Assembly (NCBI GenBank): GCA_011089965.1
Contig: JAANAU010000006.1
Span: 1-64,000 of the forward strand
Source of the DNA: Magnetococcales bacterium
GTDB lineage: Bacteria > Pseudomonadota > Magnetococcia > Magnetococcales > Magnetaquicoccaceae
Direction: 5' to 3'
Length of the DNA stretch: 64,000 bases
Below the pieces are notes generated by a model, which was not told the DNA's origin, ran no database searches, and saw only the letters and a list, made by a program, of their open reading frames with translations. The position numbers were made by a program, and so were the translations under genes. Position 1 is the first letter of the stretch, and each line of letters starts with the position of its first letter. This document shows, one piece after another, positions 34,197 to 43,255 of this stretch.

Positions 34197-34973
34197 CTAT
34201 TTGAAGGATTGCACCAGCGAGCCGACCACCAGTGCCCACCCGTCCACCAGGACGAACAGGATCAGTTTGACCGGCATGGAGATCACCAAAGGGGGGAGCA
34301 TCATCATGCCCATGGACATGACCACACTGGCCACCACCATATCGATGATCAAAAAAGGGAGATAGATCATGAAGCCGATCTGAAAAGCGGTCTTGAGTTC
34401 CGAGATCATGAAGGCCGGGACAATCAGACGCAACGGCATGTCTGCCGGGCTTGGGGCCTGTTTGATGCCGGCAAGACGCATGAAGAGTTCCAGATCCTTG
34501 GCGCGGGTTTGACGCAGCATGAAGGCACGCACCGGGGCCACGGCCCGCTCCAGGGCCTGTTCTTCGTTGACGGTCTTGGACAGATAGGGTTGCAACGCAT
34601 CCTGGTTGACCCGATCAAAGACCGGACCCATCACAAAAAAGGTGATGAACAAAGCCAGCGAGATCAGCACCTGGTTCGGAGGTTGTCCCTGCAACCCCAT
34701 GGCCTGCCGGACAAAAGACATGACCACGATCACCCGCGTAAACGAGGTGACCATGATCAGCAAGGCCGGAGCCAATGAAAACAGGGTCATGAACCCCAGA
34801 ATCTGGAGTCCGACCCCGACCTGTTCCGGATCTGCGCGTCCGGCAGCATCTCCGGTGGTGACCTTGACACCCGGCAACGCAATGCTGCCCGCATCCACCC
34901 CGGCTGGCCAGAACAGCCAGCCAACAGCCAGCAGCAGCATCACCACGCCCCAGATTTTGGCACGTCCCTTCAT
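34197..34973 (-). CDS. fliP: Flagellar export protein FliP
   Basis: Core pore subunit of the flagellar export gate. The 258-residue product has a signal-like N-terminus (VVMLLLAVGWLFWPAGVDA) and then FliP signatures: LAPALLIMVTSFTRVIVV, LGLQGQPPNQVL-like text, the AFMISELKTAFQIGFMIYLP helix and MVVASVVMSMGMMMLPP. The ATG at 34973 lies inside the fliO stop region with GAGAGAGG upstream. fliQ and fliR lie elsewhere (4364-5454). Confidence 0.95.
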   Translation of the reverse strand: MKGRAKIWGVVMLLLAVGWLFWPAGVDAGSIALPGVKVTTGDAAGRADPEQVGVGLQILGFMTLFSLAPALLIMVTSFTRVIVVMSFVRQAMGLQGQPPNQVLISLALFITFFVMGPVFDRVNQDALQPYLSKTVNEEQALERAVAPVRAFMLRQTRAKDLELFMRLAGIKQAPSPADMPLRLIVPAFMISELKTAFQIGFMIYLPFLIIDMVVASVVMSMGMMMLPPLVISMPVKLILFVLVDGWALVVGSLVQSFK

Positions 34974-34981
34974 GGCCTCTC

Positions 34982-35380
34982 TCAAGAATTCTTAATCTTG
35001 GGAAGATCCTCGGGATGCATCTCGGCCAGCACGGTCACCCGGTCTTTGGAGACCCCGAGCAACCAGGCACGGGCACCGATCCGCACCAGACGCACCCCGA
35101 CACCAGGGGAGAAGTTGCGGCCATCTTCGATTCGGATCGGCCCTCCTCCACCCATGCCCGGAGTATATTTGCGGCTGACCCGGACGGCAATGGCACCCAG
35201 AGCCATCAGCAATAAAAGATAGCCCACGATGCGCGCCGCTTCCCCGGCCAGATCCAGAGGTTCGGATCCGGCCGACGGGGCCGAGGCACAGGCCATGCCC
35301 ATGCTCCAGCCCCACCAGAACATGGCAACCCACACTCCGGTCCACAGACCAGGGCGCGACTCTCGGGCCAGGGGCCTCAT
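34982..35380 (-). CDS. fliO: Flagellar biosynthesis protein FliO
   Basis: Assembly factor for the FliP pore ring. The 132-residue product has an N-terminal hydrophobic segment, a single clear membrane helix (AARIVGYLLLLMALGAIAV) and a small C-terminal domain with VRLVRIGARAWLLGVSKDRV, the usual FliO core. The start overlaps the fliN stop by 4 bp. Confidence 0.88.
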   Translation of the reverse strand: MRPLARESRPGLWTGVWVAMFWWGWSMGMACASAPSAGSEPLDLAGEAARIVGYLLLLMALGAIAVRVSRKYTPGMGGGGPIRIEDGRNFSPGVGVRLVRIGARAWLLGVSKDRVTVLAEMHPEDLPKIKNS

Positions 35381-35748
35381 CGGCGCAGATTCTCCAGCCG
35401 TTCGGCCAGCGACACGATATCGGTGATGCGGATGCCGAGCTTGTCTTTGATCATCACCACCTCGCCATAGGCCAACAGGCGATTGTTGACATGGATCTCC
35501 AAAGGATCGTCCGCCTCTTTGCCCAACTCGATCAATGCCCCTTTGTTGAGTTTCAGCAAATCACGGATCTGCATCTTGACCTGACCCAGACGGACCGAAA
35601 CCTCCAGAGGAACATCCATGAGGAGTTCCATGTTTTTGGGCATTCCATCCGATCCGACGTGCCCCATGCCGCCGGACGGCTTCTCCCCCCCACCCATCTC
35701 CAGTTCCCGGAGAATATTGGGATCCAACAACGCACCCGAATCGTCCAT
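35377..35748 (-). CDS. fliN: Flagellar motor switch protein FliN
   Basis: C-ring switch protein. The 123-residue product has a short variable N-terminus (to about residue 40) and then the SpoA fold: LMDVPLEVSVRLGQVKMQIR, LLKLNKGALIELGKEADDPL, VNNRLLAYGEVVMIKDKLGI. Overlaps fliO by 4 bp and follows fliM by 39 bp. Confidence 0.95.
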   Translation of the reverse strand: MDDSGALLDPNILRELEMGGGEKPSGGMGHVGSDGMPKNMELLMDVPLEVSVRLGQVKMQIRDLLKLNKGALIELGKEADDPLEIHVNNRLLAYGEVVMIKDKLGIRITDIVSLAERLENLRR

Positions 35749-35787
35749 AGCACTCCTCGTCTCAATTCAATAACCGTTGCACGCGCA

Positions 35788-36780
35788 TTACTTGTCGAGC
35801 GGCAGTTTCTGGGTGATGCGAATGGCACGCTTGCCATCCACGATACCGGCCAGCCCTTTGTATTTTGCCTGCCCCTCCACTTCCACATCCATCTCCTCGG
35901 AGAGGTCGTGACTCAAGGTCAGCACATCCCCCACCTGCAAGTTCAACATCTCCCGCACCGTCATGCGCTCCCGGGAGACCACGGGCGAAAGTTCCAGGGG
36001 CACCAGACCCAATTGATGATACAGTGCTTCGATCCAGGCCGTCGATCCTTCCACCAGATCCTTCTGCTGGAAACCGACCTTCAACTGCTGCTTGAACAGC
36101 TCCAGGATCACCGAGGGATAACAGATGGTCAGAGTCCCCTCCGAATCCCCCACCTCAACGGCGAACGAGATCAAAAACACGGTCTCATCCAGAGGCATGA
36201 CCGCTGCAAACTGCGGCTGGTTCTCCCAGCGGGTCAAAACCAGCTTGAAGGAGTTGTCCAGCTTTTTCCAGGAGAGTTCGATCTGCTCACGGGTCACATC
36301 CATGATGCGATCAATCACTTTCATCTCAAAGGGCGAGAAGTTCCGGAAAGGACGTTCCGAATCCCCGGATCCCCCGAAAAACCCTTCCAGAATGTGATAG
36401 ACCACTTCGCCATCAATGGCCAACAGGCTCATGGATTGCGACGGTTCGACCCGCAGGATGTTGATGAAGATCGGCGGATCCAGACCATGCAGAAAGCGAC
36501 CAAAGATCTGGTTGGTGGTCGATTTCGGCTGCACATGGACCTCGCGTCCCACCTTCTGGGTCAACTTGAAGGAGAGCTGCGAGGCCAGATGCTCGTTGAT
36601 CAGGTCCAGTCCGGGCAAAGCACCCACCCGGATGGCCGTCTTCTGTCCGAAGAAAAAGGAGGTGACCTTTTTTTCTTCTTTATCGGACTTGCTGGTCTCT
36701 TCGCTTTCGAGGTTGAGAGAGCCTTCGTCCAGCCCCGCCATCAGGGCGTCAATCTCTTCCGAGGAGAGGATCTGAGTCAT
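35788..36780 (-). CDS. fliM: Flagellar motor switch protein FliM
   Basis: C-ring protein that binds CheY-P through its N-terminus: MTQILSSEEIDALMAGLDEG is close to the EIDALL motif. The middle domain has SMSLLAIDGEVVYHILEGFF with GGSG and the C-terminal SpoA domain (LQVGDVLTLSHDLSEEMDVE). The product is 330 residues. The CheY binding partner may be encoded at 53442 or 54453. Confidence 0.96.
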   Translation of the reverse strand: MTQILSSEEIDALMAGLDEGSLNLESEETSKSDKEEKKVTSFFFGQKTAIRVGALPGLDLINEHLASQLSFKLTQKVGREVHVQPKSTTNQIFGRFLHGLDPPIFINILRVEPSQSMSLLAIDGEVVYHILEGFFGGSGDSERPFRNFSPFEMKVIDRIMDVTREQIELSWKKLDNSFKLVLTRWENQPQFAAVMPLDETVFLISFAVEVGDSEGTLTICYPSVILELFKQQLKVGFQQKDLVEGSTAWIEALYHQLGLVPLELSPVVSRERMTVREMLNLQVGDVLTLSHDLSEEMDVEVEGQAKYKGLAGIVDGKRAIRITQKLPLDK

Positions 36781-36814
36781 CGTATTTCCACTCGAAGCAG
36801 CAATTGCCCGATGA

Positions 36815-37387
36815 TTATTGAATGACGAATTCCGTGAAATAGACCCGCGTGATGGAGCCGTTCACCAACAAAGCGTTGATGCGCGCCAACAGCTCTTCGC
36901 GCAGCCGGAATTTCCCCTCCAATGCCTGCAACTCCCGCGAGGATTTCGAGGTGAGCAGTGCCAGGATCACATCCTGCAACTGGGGTTTGCGGCGCTCCAG
37001 CTCCTGCTCCAGAGGAGACTTGCCCCCAGCCGCCCCCTCTTTGCCCTCTTCCTTCTTTTCGCCGGGTTTGACATCGCTCTTCTTGCCACCGTCATCCATC
37101 TCCAACTGGATGGAGGTTTTGAGATAGCGATTGCCCTTGGGTTCGTTCAGGTTGACCACGAACGGGTCCAGCTTGAACATCGCCCCAACCATCTCTTCGG
37201 GCTTTTTGGCTTTCTGCTCTGGAGTGGGTTCCAGTTTTTCCGCCTGGGCAGCCTGTTTGCCGCCCATGGACGAGCCGATGAAGTATCCACCGCCCACACC
37301 CAACAACAAGGCCACCAACGGAAGGATGATCTTCATCAACCCCCCACCTTTGCCACCCCCTGACTCCTGTTCCGCTTCGTCTGCCAT
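36815..37387 (-). CDS. fliL: Flagellar basal-body protein FliL
   Basis: Inner-membrane protein that supports stator function. The 190-residue product has one N-terminal helix (IILPLVALLLGVGGGYFIG), a periplasmic domain starting FKLDPFVVNLNEPKGNRYLK, a charged insertion (about residues 98-130, Lys/Glu/Gly-rich) and the closing VNGSITRVYFTEFVIQ. The insertion is larger than in many FliL proteins. Leads fliM by 34 bp. Confidence 0.92.
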   Translation of the reverse strand: MADEAEQESGGGKGGGLMKIILPLVALLLGVGGGYFIGSSMGGKQAAQAEKLEPTPEQKAKKPEEMVGAMFKLDPFVVNLNEPKGNRYLKTSIQLEMDDGGKKSDVKPGEKKEEGKEGAAGGKSPLEQELERRKPQLQDVILALLTSKSSRELQALEGKFRLREELLARINALLVNGSITRVYFTEFVIQ

Positions 37388-37496
37388 GAGACCCTTCCTT
37401 TATTCCGTACCGATTGTGTTGGGATCGGTTTCACGTTAACAAACCGTGACGCCATGCACAAAGCCTTTCTGCCATGAGGCGCAAAAAACGCCCCGA

Positions 37497-38984
37497 TCAA
37501 CGTTTGAGCGAAATCAACTCTTCCAGCATGCCATCCGACACCGACACGATGCGGGAGTTGGCCTGGAACCCGCGCTGGGTGGTGATCATGCGCACGAACT
37601 CTGCCGACATGTCCACATTGGACTGCTCCAGGGAGTTGGAGACAATGGCCCCCAACCGACCGCTCTGGGCCACGCCCACGCGGGGCAGTCCGGAGTTGAC
37701 CGTCTCTTTGTAGAGATTGGATCCCACCTGTTCCAGGGCCAGCTCGTCATTGAAATCGACCATCGCGATCTGGAAGAGCTGTTTGGTCTGACCATTGGAA
37801 TAAGAGCCGCTGACAATCCCATCCGGGTTGATCGACAGCTTGTCCAGGAATCCGGACGGAAAACCATCCTGGCTCAACCGCAGGGTGGCAAAACCGCTCG
37901 ACATCTGGATGCTCCCTTCGCCACCGGTATTCTTTTCATCGGCCTCCATGTTGCCCGCACTGAACAACAGCTCGCTGGTGCGCTTGGTGAAGTCATTGGT
38001 GGAGTCGGCATTGCCACGGGTGATGGCGCCCCCTGTCGTGGTGGTCGGGGTGCCCAAGGCATCGCCGAAATTAAACAGGATCTCCTGCTCCGTGGCCCCG
38101 TCAAACTTGAACAACAGCGGGGTGGAACCCTCGTTCTGGAGTTTGCCCAGGGAGTCAAATTTCAAAATACCTGCCCTATAGTCCGCACCAGTCGGGGCAG
38201 CCTTCACCCGCTCGCCATTATTGACCTCATCAATGGCCACCAGATCTCCGGTGCCGGTTTCATCGGTCACCGCATGCCACTCCCAGGTATTGTCATCAGG
38301 AGTGGCCAGCTTGCGGAACTGCAACTCCACGTTGTGACCGCGACCGCGTGAGTCAAAAACCCGCACCGAGGTGGAGAAATCAAAGGTGGCCGGATCATTG
38401 GGATTGTAGGTGGAGGTGTTGGCCACGGTATTGGAGTCGAGATTGACCCCGACCAGGGCACGGCTGGTGGCACGGGGATCGGCATTGTTGGCGGTGGAAA
38501 GATTGATTCCCGTGGTCCCTCCGGCCTTCTGGTTGCCATCCACATCCAGCTCCCAACCTTGCAGCACCAGACCGCTGGAGTTGACCAGATCCCCCTTGAC
38601 ATCCTTGCGGAACGCACCGGCACGTGTGAAATAGATATCCATGGGGCGTCCCGACACATCCATCTGATTGGTCAATTCAGGATCCCGCACCATGAAGAAA
38701 CCCTTGCCGTCAATGCAGAGATCCGTGACATTGGAGGTGGCGATAAACGCGCCCTGGGACATGTTCTGCTGCACCGAAGCCAACCCCACGCCCGTACCAA
38801 CCTGCATCTGGTTGCCCGAATTCGTGGTGCCTACCGATTGGATCAGCACATCCTCGAACGCCGAAGTGCTCCCCTTGAAGGCCGTGGTGTTGGCATTGGC
38901 CAGGTTGTTGCCGATCACGGTCATGGCCTCGCCGAAATTGATCAAGGCACTGGAACCCGAATACATCGCTTGCATGATGGACAT
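37497..38984 (-). CDS. flgE: Flagellar hook protein FlgE
   Basis: Hook structural protein. It has the N-terminal rod-type motif SGSSALINFGEAMTVIGNNL with ANANTTAFKGS, the middle FlgE D1/D2 domains and the C-terminal EQSNVDMSAEFVRMITTQRG with FQANSRIVSVSDGMLEELI. A product of 495 residues. It follows flgD by 64 bp, consistent with the hook cap being made just before the hook. Confidence 0.95.
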   Translation of the reverse strand: MSIMQAMYSGSSALINFGEAMTVIGNNLANANTTAFKGSTSAFEDVLIQSVGTTNSGNQMQVGTGVGLASVQQNMSQGAFIATSNVTDLCIDGKGFFMVRDPELTNQMDVSGRPMDIYFTRAGAFRKDVKGDLVNSSGLVLQGWELDVDGNQKAGGTTGINLSTANNADPRATSRALVGVNLDSNTVANTSTYNPNDPATFDFSTSVRVFDSRGRGHNVELQFRKLATPDDNTWEWHAVTDETGTGDLVAIDEVNNGERVKAAPTGADYRAGILKFDSLGKLQNEGSTPLLFKFDGATEQEILFNFGDALGTPTTTTGGAITRGNADSTNDFTKRTSELLFSAGNMEADEKNTGGEGSIQMSSGFATLRLSQDGFPSGFLDKLSINPDGIVSGSYSNGQTKQLFQIAMVDFNDELALEQVGSNLYKETVNSGLPRVGVAQSGRLGAIVSNSLEQSNVDMSAEFVRMITTQRGFQANSRIVSVSDGMLEELISLKR

Positions 38985-39048
38985 GAAATGCTCTCCGTAA
39001 TGAATGAACCCGCAAGAGTTTTATTGCTATCGTGAAGTCCGGACCAGG

Positions 39049-39723
39049 TCAGCTCTGCTCGACCTGACGCACATCCGCCAGATTGACCCGCCGTCCGTTC
39101 AATTCCAGGGTGACACCCGTGGAGTCGTTGATCACCGACCGCACCACGCCAGACTCCAGGGTGGTGACCGCCACATCGTTGCCCTCGGCATCGCGCATGG
39201 AGACGGCAAAGCGATAGTTGCCATTGGGCAGGGTCGGATCGTTGAGCGCAAAGCTCTGCATGCCCCGGTCAAAATTCTGGGCCGAAATGTTTTTGACCAG
39301 CACGCCGTTCTCATCGAACAGATTGATGGTCGCCATGCCGGCCTGGGGCATGTCAAATCGGACCCGTCCGGCACCGTTGTTGATCGCAACCCCATCCCCG
39401 GCCACCACAGCCATCTTGCCGATGTAGGAGACGGCCTGATTCATCTGTCCGAGGTTCTGGGCCTTGACCAACTGCTCCAGCAACTGATTACTCTTCTGTT
39501 GCTCGCCCAGACCGGTGAACTGGGCCATCTGACTGGTGAATTCGGTGTTTTCCACCGGATCCAGGGGATCCTGATACTCCAGTTGCGCAGTCAACAGTTT
39601 CAGAAAATCCATCCGCAATTGATCGGCACTCTGACTGGAATTGGTATATCTGCCCGCATTGGTGTCCACCACCGGGATCTTGCCGTATGTTGCGCTTGTT
39701 TCCATGTTCCATGCTCCCATCAC
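39049..39723 (-). CDS. flgD: Flagellar hook assembly (cap) protein FlgD
   Basis: Scaffold for hook polymerisation. The N-terminal motif FLKLLTAQLEYQDPLDPVEN and TEFTSQMAQFTGLGEQQKS is diagnostic. The C-terminal part has the FlgD tudor/Ig-like region with VRFDMPQAGMATINLFDENG. The product is 224 residues. Between fliK and flgE. Confidence 0.95.
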   Translation of the reverse strand: MMGAWNMETSATYGKIPVVDTNAGRYTNSSQSADQLRMDFLKLLTAQLEYQDPLDPVENTEFTSQMAQFTGLGEQQKSNQLLEQLVKAQNLGQMNQAVSYIGKMAVVAGDGVAINNGAGRVRFDMPQAGMATINLFDENGVLVKNISAQNFDRGMQSFALNDPTLPNGNYRFAVSMRDAEGNDVAVTTLESGVVRSVINDSTGVTLELNGRRVNLADVRQVEQS

Positions 39724-39826
39724 GCAATCGAAATCTTAAGCCGAGGCACTCAGGCCATCTGGTGCGTCAACCTTGAGGTAATCTTCATTCAAGAATTACG
39801 CCAAATTCGCAATTCACCATACACCA

Positions 39827-41344
39827 TCAGGCGAACAGACTCAGGCCCGATCCACTGCGCCCCACAACCGGCAAGGGGGGCGGGCCATCGACCGCTGTTT
39901 CACTGCGTTCGGCTCCGCGCCCGCCACGCCAGATCAGACCATCGCGCTGGGCTTCCGGACTCCAGTTGCCCCCCTGAAATCCCCACTCCATGCCCTGACC
40001 ATTGGAACGATCCTCCTCCACCTGCACCGTCACCTCTCCCATCTCCAGGTTTTGACGGGCCAAAGCGTCGCGCAACTGGGAGATCTGACGCTGCAACAAA
40101 TCACGGGTGGTATCCGAGTCGGTGGTGATCAGCAGATGGACCTGGTTGCCCTCATCCACGGTCAGACGCATATCCAGAGCACCCAATTCACGCGGGTTCA
40201 ACGAGATGCGGATCTGATCCGCGCCTCCGGAGCGGGCAATGATCCGCAGCCGCCCCACCTCATCCGCCAGGTCTGCGCCAAAAGTGGGTGAATTGGGCGA
40301 CAAGGATGTCTGGGAGGTGACACCCGGTCTCTCCCCGACCCCCTTGCCAGCGTCAGAAACCAGACGCATGGCAAAGGCAAAATCGCTTTTCTCCTCACCA
40401 CCAGCCAGTTGCGGCGGCAGATGGATTTCGGTACGCGCGGTCACACCACGGTTGCCCATGGTTTCGACCATTTTCTGGGCAGGAGATGTGGCAAGGGTCA
40501 ATTCAGGCAACGGTGGCTGACCAGCCACAGACGCACCCCCCTGTCCCAACGCACCCGCCCCGGGATCAGGGGAGAGCGGAGGAGCGGAAAAAGCGGATGA
40601 AGTCCCGGTCACGTTTGGCAATTGGCCAGATGCCACGGAGTTGACAGGTGCCGGATGGTGCAAGGCCGCAGCCAAAGGAAATGCCAGCCACCCCTCATCC
40701 CCACCTCTCCTTTTGGGGGTCGGGCGTCCATTTTTGCCGGTCGCAGCAGCCATTTCTGGTAACGGTCGCAGAGCGACACCCGCCTCATCGGCAGGAGCTT
40801 CCCCATCGGCCTCGGCTTGCAACAGCTCATGGGATGGATCGGAAGATCGGGTTGTGGATTGGGATTGGGTTTGGGACTGAGATTGGATCTGAGTTTGGGT
40901 TTGGGTTTGGGTTTGGGTTTGGGTTTGGGTTTGGGTTTGGGTTTGGGTTTGGGTTTGGGTTTGGGTTTGGGACTGAGGTTGGGAAGGTTGGGCAGAAGAT
41001 GACCCCTCCCTGTTTTCGATCCGGTCAGACTCCGAACGCGCCGGGCTGTTTTCCGTGCGGTTCTGCCCAGACTCCTCGACAGGTTCCGGACGTTTGGCCT
41101 CAGACTCTGGTCCGGAGGAGCGACTGGTACGCGACTCCTGTGCGTCACGCACCTCGGCGCGCTGCAAAGCCTCCTCGAAAAAGCGGGCACTGGACTCTTC
41201 GGCTGCTTTGGCGACCGAGGGCCGCTCAGAAGAGAGAGAGGGACGCGGCTCTACCTGGGGCAAGGAGAGTTGCAACAGGGTCATGGCAAAGGTTCCCGGC
41301 AACAGAGGTTGAACAAAAGAGTCAAGGATCCAACGACTCTGCAT
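39827..41344 (-). CDS. fliK: Flagellar hook-length control protein FliK
   Basis: Secreted ruler that sets hook length and switches export specificity. The 505-residue product has a long low-complexity N-terminal region, and the C-terminal Flg_hook domain around residues 360-450 (RISLNPRELGALDMRLTVDE, then VHLLITTDSDTTRDLLQRQI). A 13-fold QT repeat lies near residues 125-155. AGGA lies 5 bp before ATG 41344; ATG 41284 would also serve. First gene of the flagellar run, after the MntA/HepT pair. Confidence 0.9.
   Translation of the reverse strand: MQSRWILDSFVQPLLPGTFAMTLLQLSLPQVEPRPSLSSERPSVAKAAEESSARFFEEALQRAEVRDAQESRTSRSSGPESEAKRPEPVEESGQNRTENSPARSESDRIENREGSSSAQPSQPQSQTQTQTQTQTQTQTQTQTQTQTQTQTQIQSQSQTQSQSTTRSSDPSHELLQAEADGEAPADEAGVALRPLPEMAAATGKNGRPTPKRRGGDEGWLAFPLAAALHHPAPVNSVASGQLPNVTGTSSAFSAPPLSPDPGAGALGQGGASVAGQPPLPELTLATSPAQKMVETMGNRGVTARTEIHLPPQLAGGEEKSDFAFAMRLVSDAGKGVGERPGVTSQTSLSPNSPTFGADLADEVGRLRIIARSGGADQIRISLNPRELGALDMRLTVDEGNQVHLLITTDSDTTRDLLQRQISQLRDALARQNLEMGEVTVQVEEDRSNGQGMEWGFQGGNWSPEAQRDGLIWRGGRGAERSETAVDGPPPLPVVGRSGSGLSLFA
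40894..40971. repeat. In-frame hexanucleotide repeat inside fliK (TTTGGG x13)
   Basis: Thirteen perfect TTTGGG units (CAAACC on the coding strand) encode a Gln-Thr dipeptide repeat. Imperfect units flank it on both sides. Gain or loss of units keeps the reading frame, so the ruler length of FliK could vary by two residues per slippage event. Confidence 0.95.
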
Positions 41345-41442
41345 TCAATCCTCATGCCAGATTGCACATCACTCTTCAGCGCCTCTGCGGCATGCACGGG
41401 TGCGGCAAGATCCTCCCTACCGGGAATTTTCTGCCTTCGGAC

Positions 41443-41823
41443 TCAGGGCGGGTTTTGCCTGTCCGGCTCGAATCGCGCATCTGGATTCCATGCGTCTGAC
41501 AAAATTTTCAGATGTGTGATCAACTCAGGCAAACGATCCGCAACGGTATGCCAAACTGTGACCGGATCCACATCGAAATAACCATGAATGAGTCGATTCC
41601 GCATGGCGATCATGCCGCTCCACGGAATCCAGTGTGCCTGCTGACGACAAGCCGGGGAGAGATCTCCTGCCGCCTCGCCAATCACCTCTAAACAACGAAT
41701 GATTGCAAACAGCCGCATGCGGTCCGCATGCAACTCTTCAACCGTTCTGCCATCCAGAAATTGTACGGCATCCGTGGCTGCATCCAATATATGTTGCAAT
41801 AAAATCACATCTTCATGCAACAT
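41443..41823 (-). CDS. hepT: HepT-like ribonuclease toxin (DUF86)
   Basis: A 126-residue HEPN-fold protein with the catalytic R-x(4)-H-x-Y motif: RNRLIHGY. The tyrosine of this motif is the site AMPylated by MntA in the Shewanella system. The N-terminal helix (DVILLQHILDAATDAVQFLD) is typical. It overlaps the mntA stop by 11 bp. The gap to fliK (98 bp) shows no other gene. Confidence 0.9.
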   Translation of the reverse strand: MLHEDVILLQHILDAATDAVQFLDGRTVEELHADRMRLFAIIRCLEVIGEAAGDLSPACRQQAHWIPWSGMIAMRNRLIHGYFDVDPVTVWHTVADRLPELITHLKILSDAWNPDARFEPDRQNPP

Positions 41824-42115
41824 ACTGCACCCTGGATGCAGACAACACCTGATTCCGGAAATAACGGCTCAACTCTCCCGGGGTCCGCAAATCAATGGCG
41901 CGCCCGCCCAACAATCCGGACAACTCCTGCTCAATCTCCGCCAACAGAAAAAAATCCGGGGCATACCCGGCATCAAACTCGACCAGCAAATCCATATCGC
42001 TGTCAGGTTGATCCTCCCCGCGCACCGTGGAACCAAACAGAGTCAAATATCGGATATGCCGTCTCCGACAAAACTCGGTCAATATCGGTTTTGGAAGAAT
42101 CGTACTCTGGTCCAT
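41813..42115 (-). CDS. mntA: MntA-like antitoxin (minimal nucleotidyltransferase)
   Basis: A 100-residue nucleotidyltransferase with LFGSTVRGEDQPDSDMDLLV: the GS motif and the DMD metal pair. Members add AMP to the tyrosine of the partner HepT and so neutralise it. Encoded upstream of hepT with overlap, the standard order. Lies 18 bp after the nitronate monooxygenase-like gene on the same strand and may be transcribed with it. Confidence 0.9.
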   Translation of the reverse strand: MDQSTILPKPILTEFCRRRHIRYLTLFGSTVRGEDQPDSDMDLLVEFDAGYAPDFFLLAEIEQELSGLLGGRAIDLRTPGELSRYFRNQVLSASRVQYVA

Positions 42116-42133
42116 ACCCCCAACCTCTCTCCA

Positions 42134-43123
42134 TCACTCCGCAACCCGCTCCACCAGCTCGCCGATGATCCGGGCAGTCGGCTGGATGGAGCGGACCAGA
42201 CCCACGCTCTGTCCGGCCATCACCGAACCGTACTCCACATCGCCGTCAATGGCCGCACGCCGCAATGCCCCGGCCCAGAAGTGTTCCAGTTCCAGTTGGG
42301 CATCGGCGCGCGCCTTGCGACCCTCCCGCACCTCCCGCACCAGCTCCATCTGCAAACGGTTGAATTGCTCGGTCCCCTTGTTGGCCAAGGCACGCACCGG
42401 AATCACCGGCAGTGCCGGGTCGAACTGCACGGTCACCACCGCATCCCGCGCCTGGGCCTGAATGAAACGCTGCTTGAAATTCTCATGGGCAATGCACTCG
42501 CTGGCGCAGACAAAACGGGTGCCCACCTGCACGCCCGCCGCTCCCAGCAGCACCATGGCCTGAGTCACCGCCCCGTCGGCAATGCCCCCGGCCACAAAGA
42601 CCGGCACCTCGGTAACATGCGGCAGAATCTCTTGCACCAATACCATGGTCGAGACCGGTCCCACATGGCCACCGGCCTCGTGTCCCTCGATGATCAGGGC
42701 ATCGGCCCCACGCTGGATCAGACGTTTGGCCAAAGCCAAAGACGGGGCGAACAACAACACCTTGACCCCGGCAGCACGCAACGCCTCAACCGTCTCCCGG
42801 TTCGGGATGCCGCCCGCCAGCACACAATGGGTCACCCGCTCCTCGATCACCATGGTGACATAATCGGACAAGGCCGGGTGCATGACGATCAGGTTGATGC
42901 CAAACGGCTTGTCGGTCATGGTCCGGACCGCACGCACCTCGGCGCGCGCCAACTCCACCGGCATGCTGCCCGTGGCCAACACCCCGAACCCGCCGGCATT
43001 GGAAATGGCAGCCACCAGATGACGCTCAGACAGCCACGACATGGCCCCGCCCATGACCGCATGTTCCACACCGAGAAACGCTCTTCCCCGTTGCCAGGAA
43101 TCCGCCACTGCTCTCTTGGTCAT
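42134..43123 (-). CDS. Nitronate monooxygenase-like flavoenzyme
   Basis: FMN-dependent TIM-barrel enzyme of the NMO/2-nitropropane dioxygenase family. Family motifs are GGAMSWLSERHLVAAISNAG, NLIVMHP, LIIEGHEAGGHVG (with the catalytic His region), VFVAGGIADG and GVQVGTRFVCASE. From ATG 43123, which has AGGAGGGG just upstream, the product is 329 residues. Similar proteins also include FabK-type enoyl-ACP reductases, so the substrate is not certain. Confidence 0.88.
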   Translation of the reverse strand: MTKRAVADSWQRGRAFLGVEHAVMGGAMSWLSERHLVAAISNAGGFGVLATGSMPVELARAEVRAVRTMTDKPFGINLIVMHPALSDYVTMVIEERVTHCVLAGGIPNRETVEALRAAGVKVLLFAPSLALAKRLIQRGADALIIEGHEAGGHVGPVSTMVLVQEILPHVTEVPVFVAGGIADGAVTQAMVLLGAAGVQVGTRFVCASECIAHENFKQRFIQAQARDAVVTVQFDPALPVIPVRALANKGTEQFNRLQMELVREVREGRKARADAQLELEHFWAGALRRAAIDGDVEYGSVMAGQSVGLVRSIQPTARIIGELVERVAE

Positions 43124-43172
43124 CTTCAGCCCCTCCTGAGCCTTGTATTGACACTTGGATCCACCACCCACC

Positions 43173-43206
43173 AGACAAAAAAACCGGGCAGATCATGCCC
43201 GGTCTT
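43173..43206 (-). terminator. Rho-independent terminator after the 43256-43651 gene
   Basis: Stem accgggca / tgcccggt with a 5-nt loop (43183-43203). On the minus strand it is followed by seven T residues, so it ends transcription from the small unknown gene before the nitronate monooxygenase-like gene. Confidence 0.85.
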
Positions 43207-43255
43207 TGTCCCGTCTCCCACCTGGCCGCCCATCACACCAGTACAGCCATCGGCA

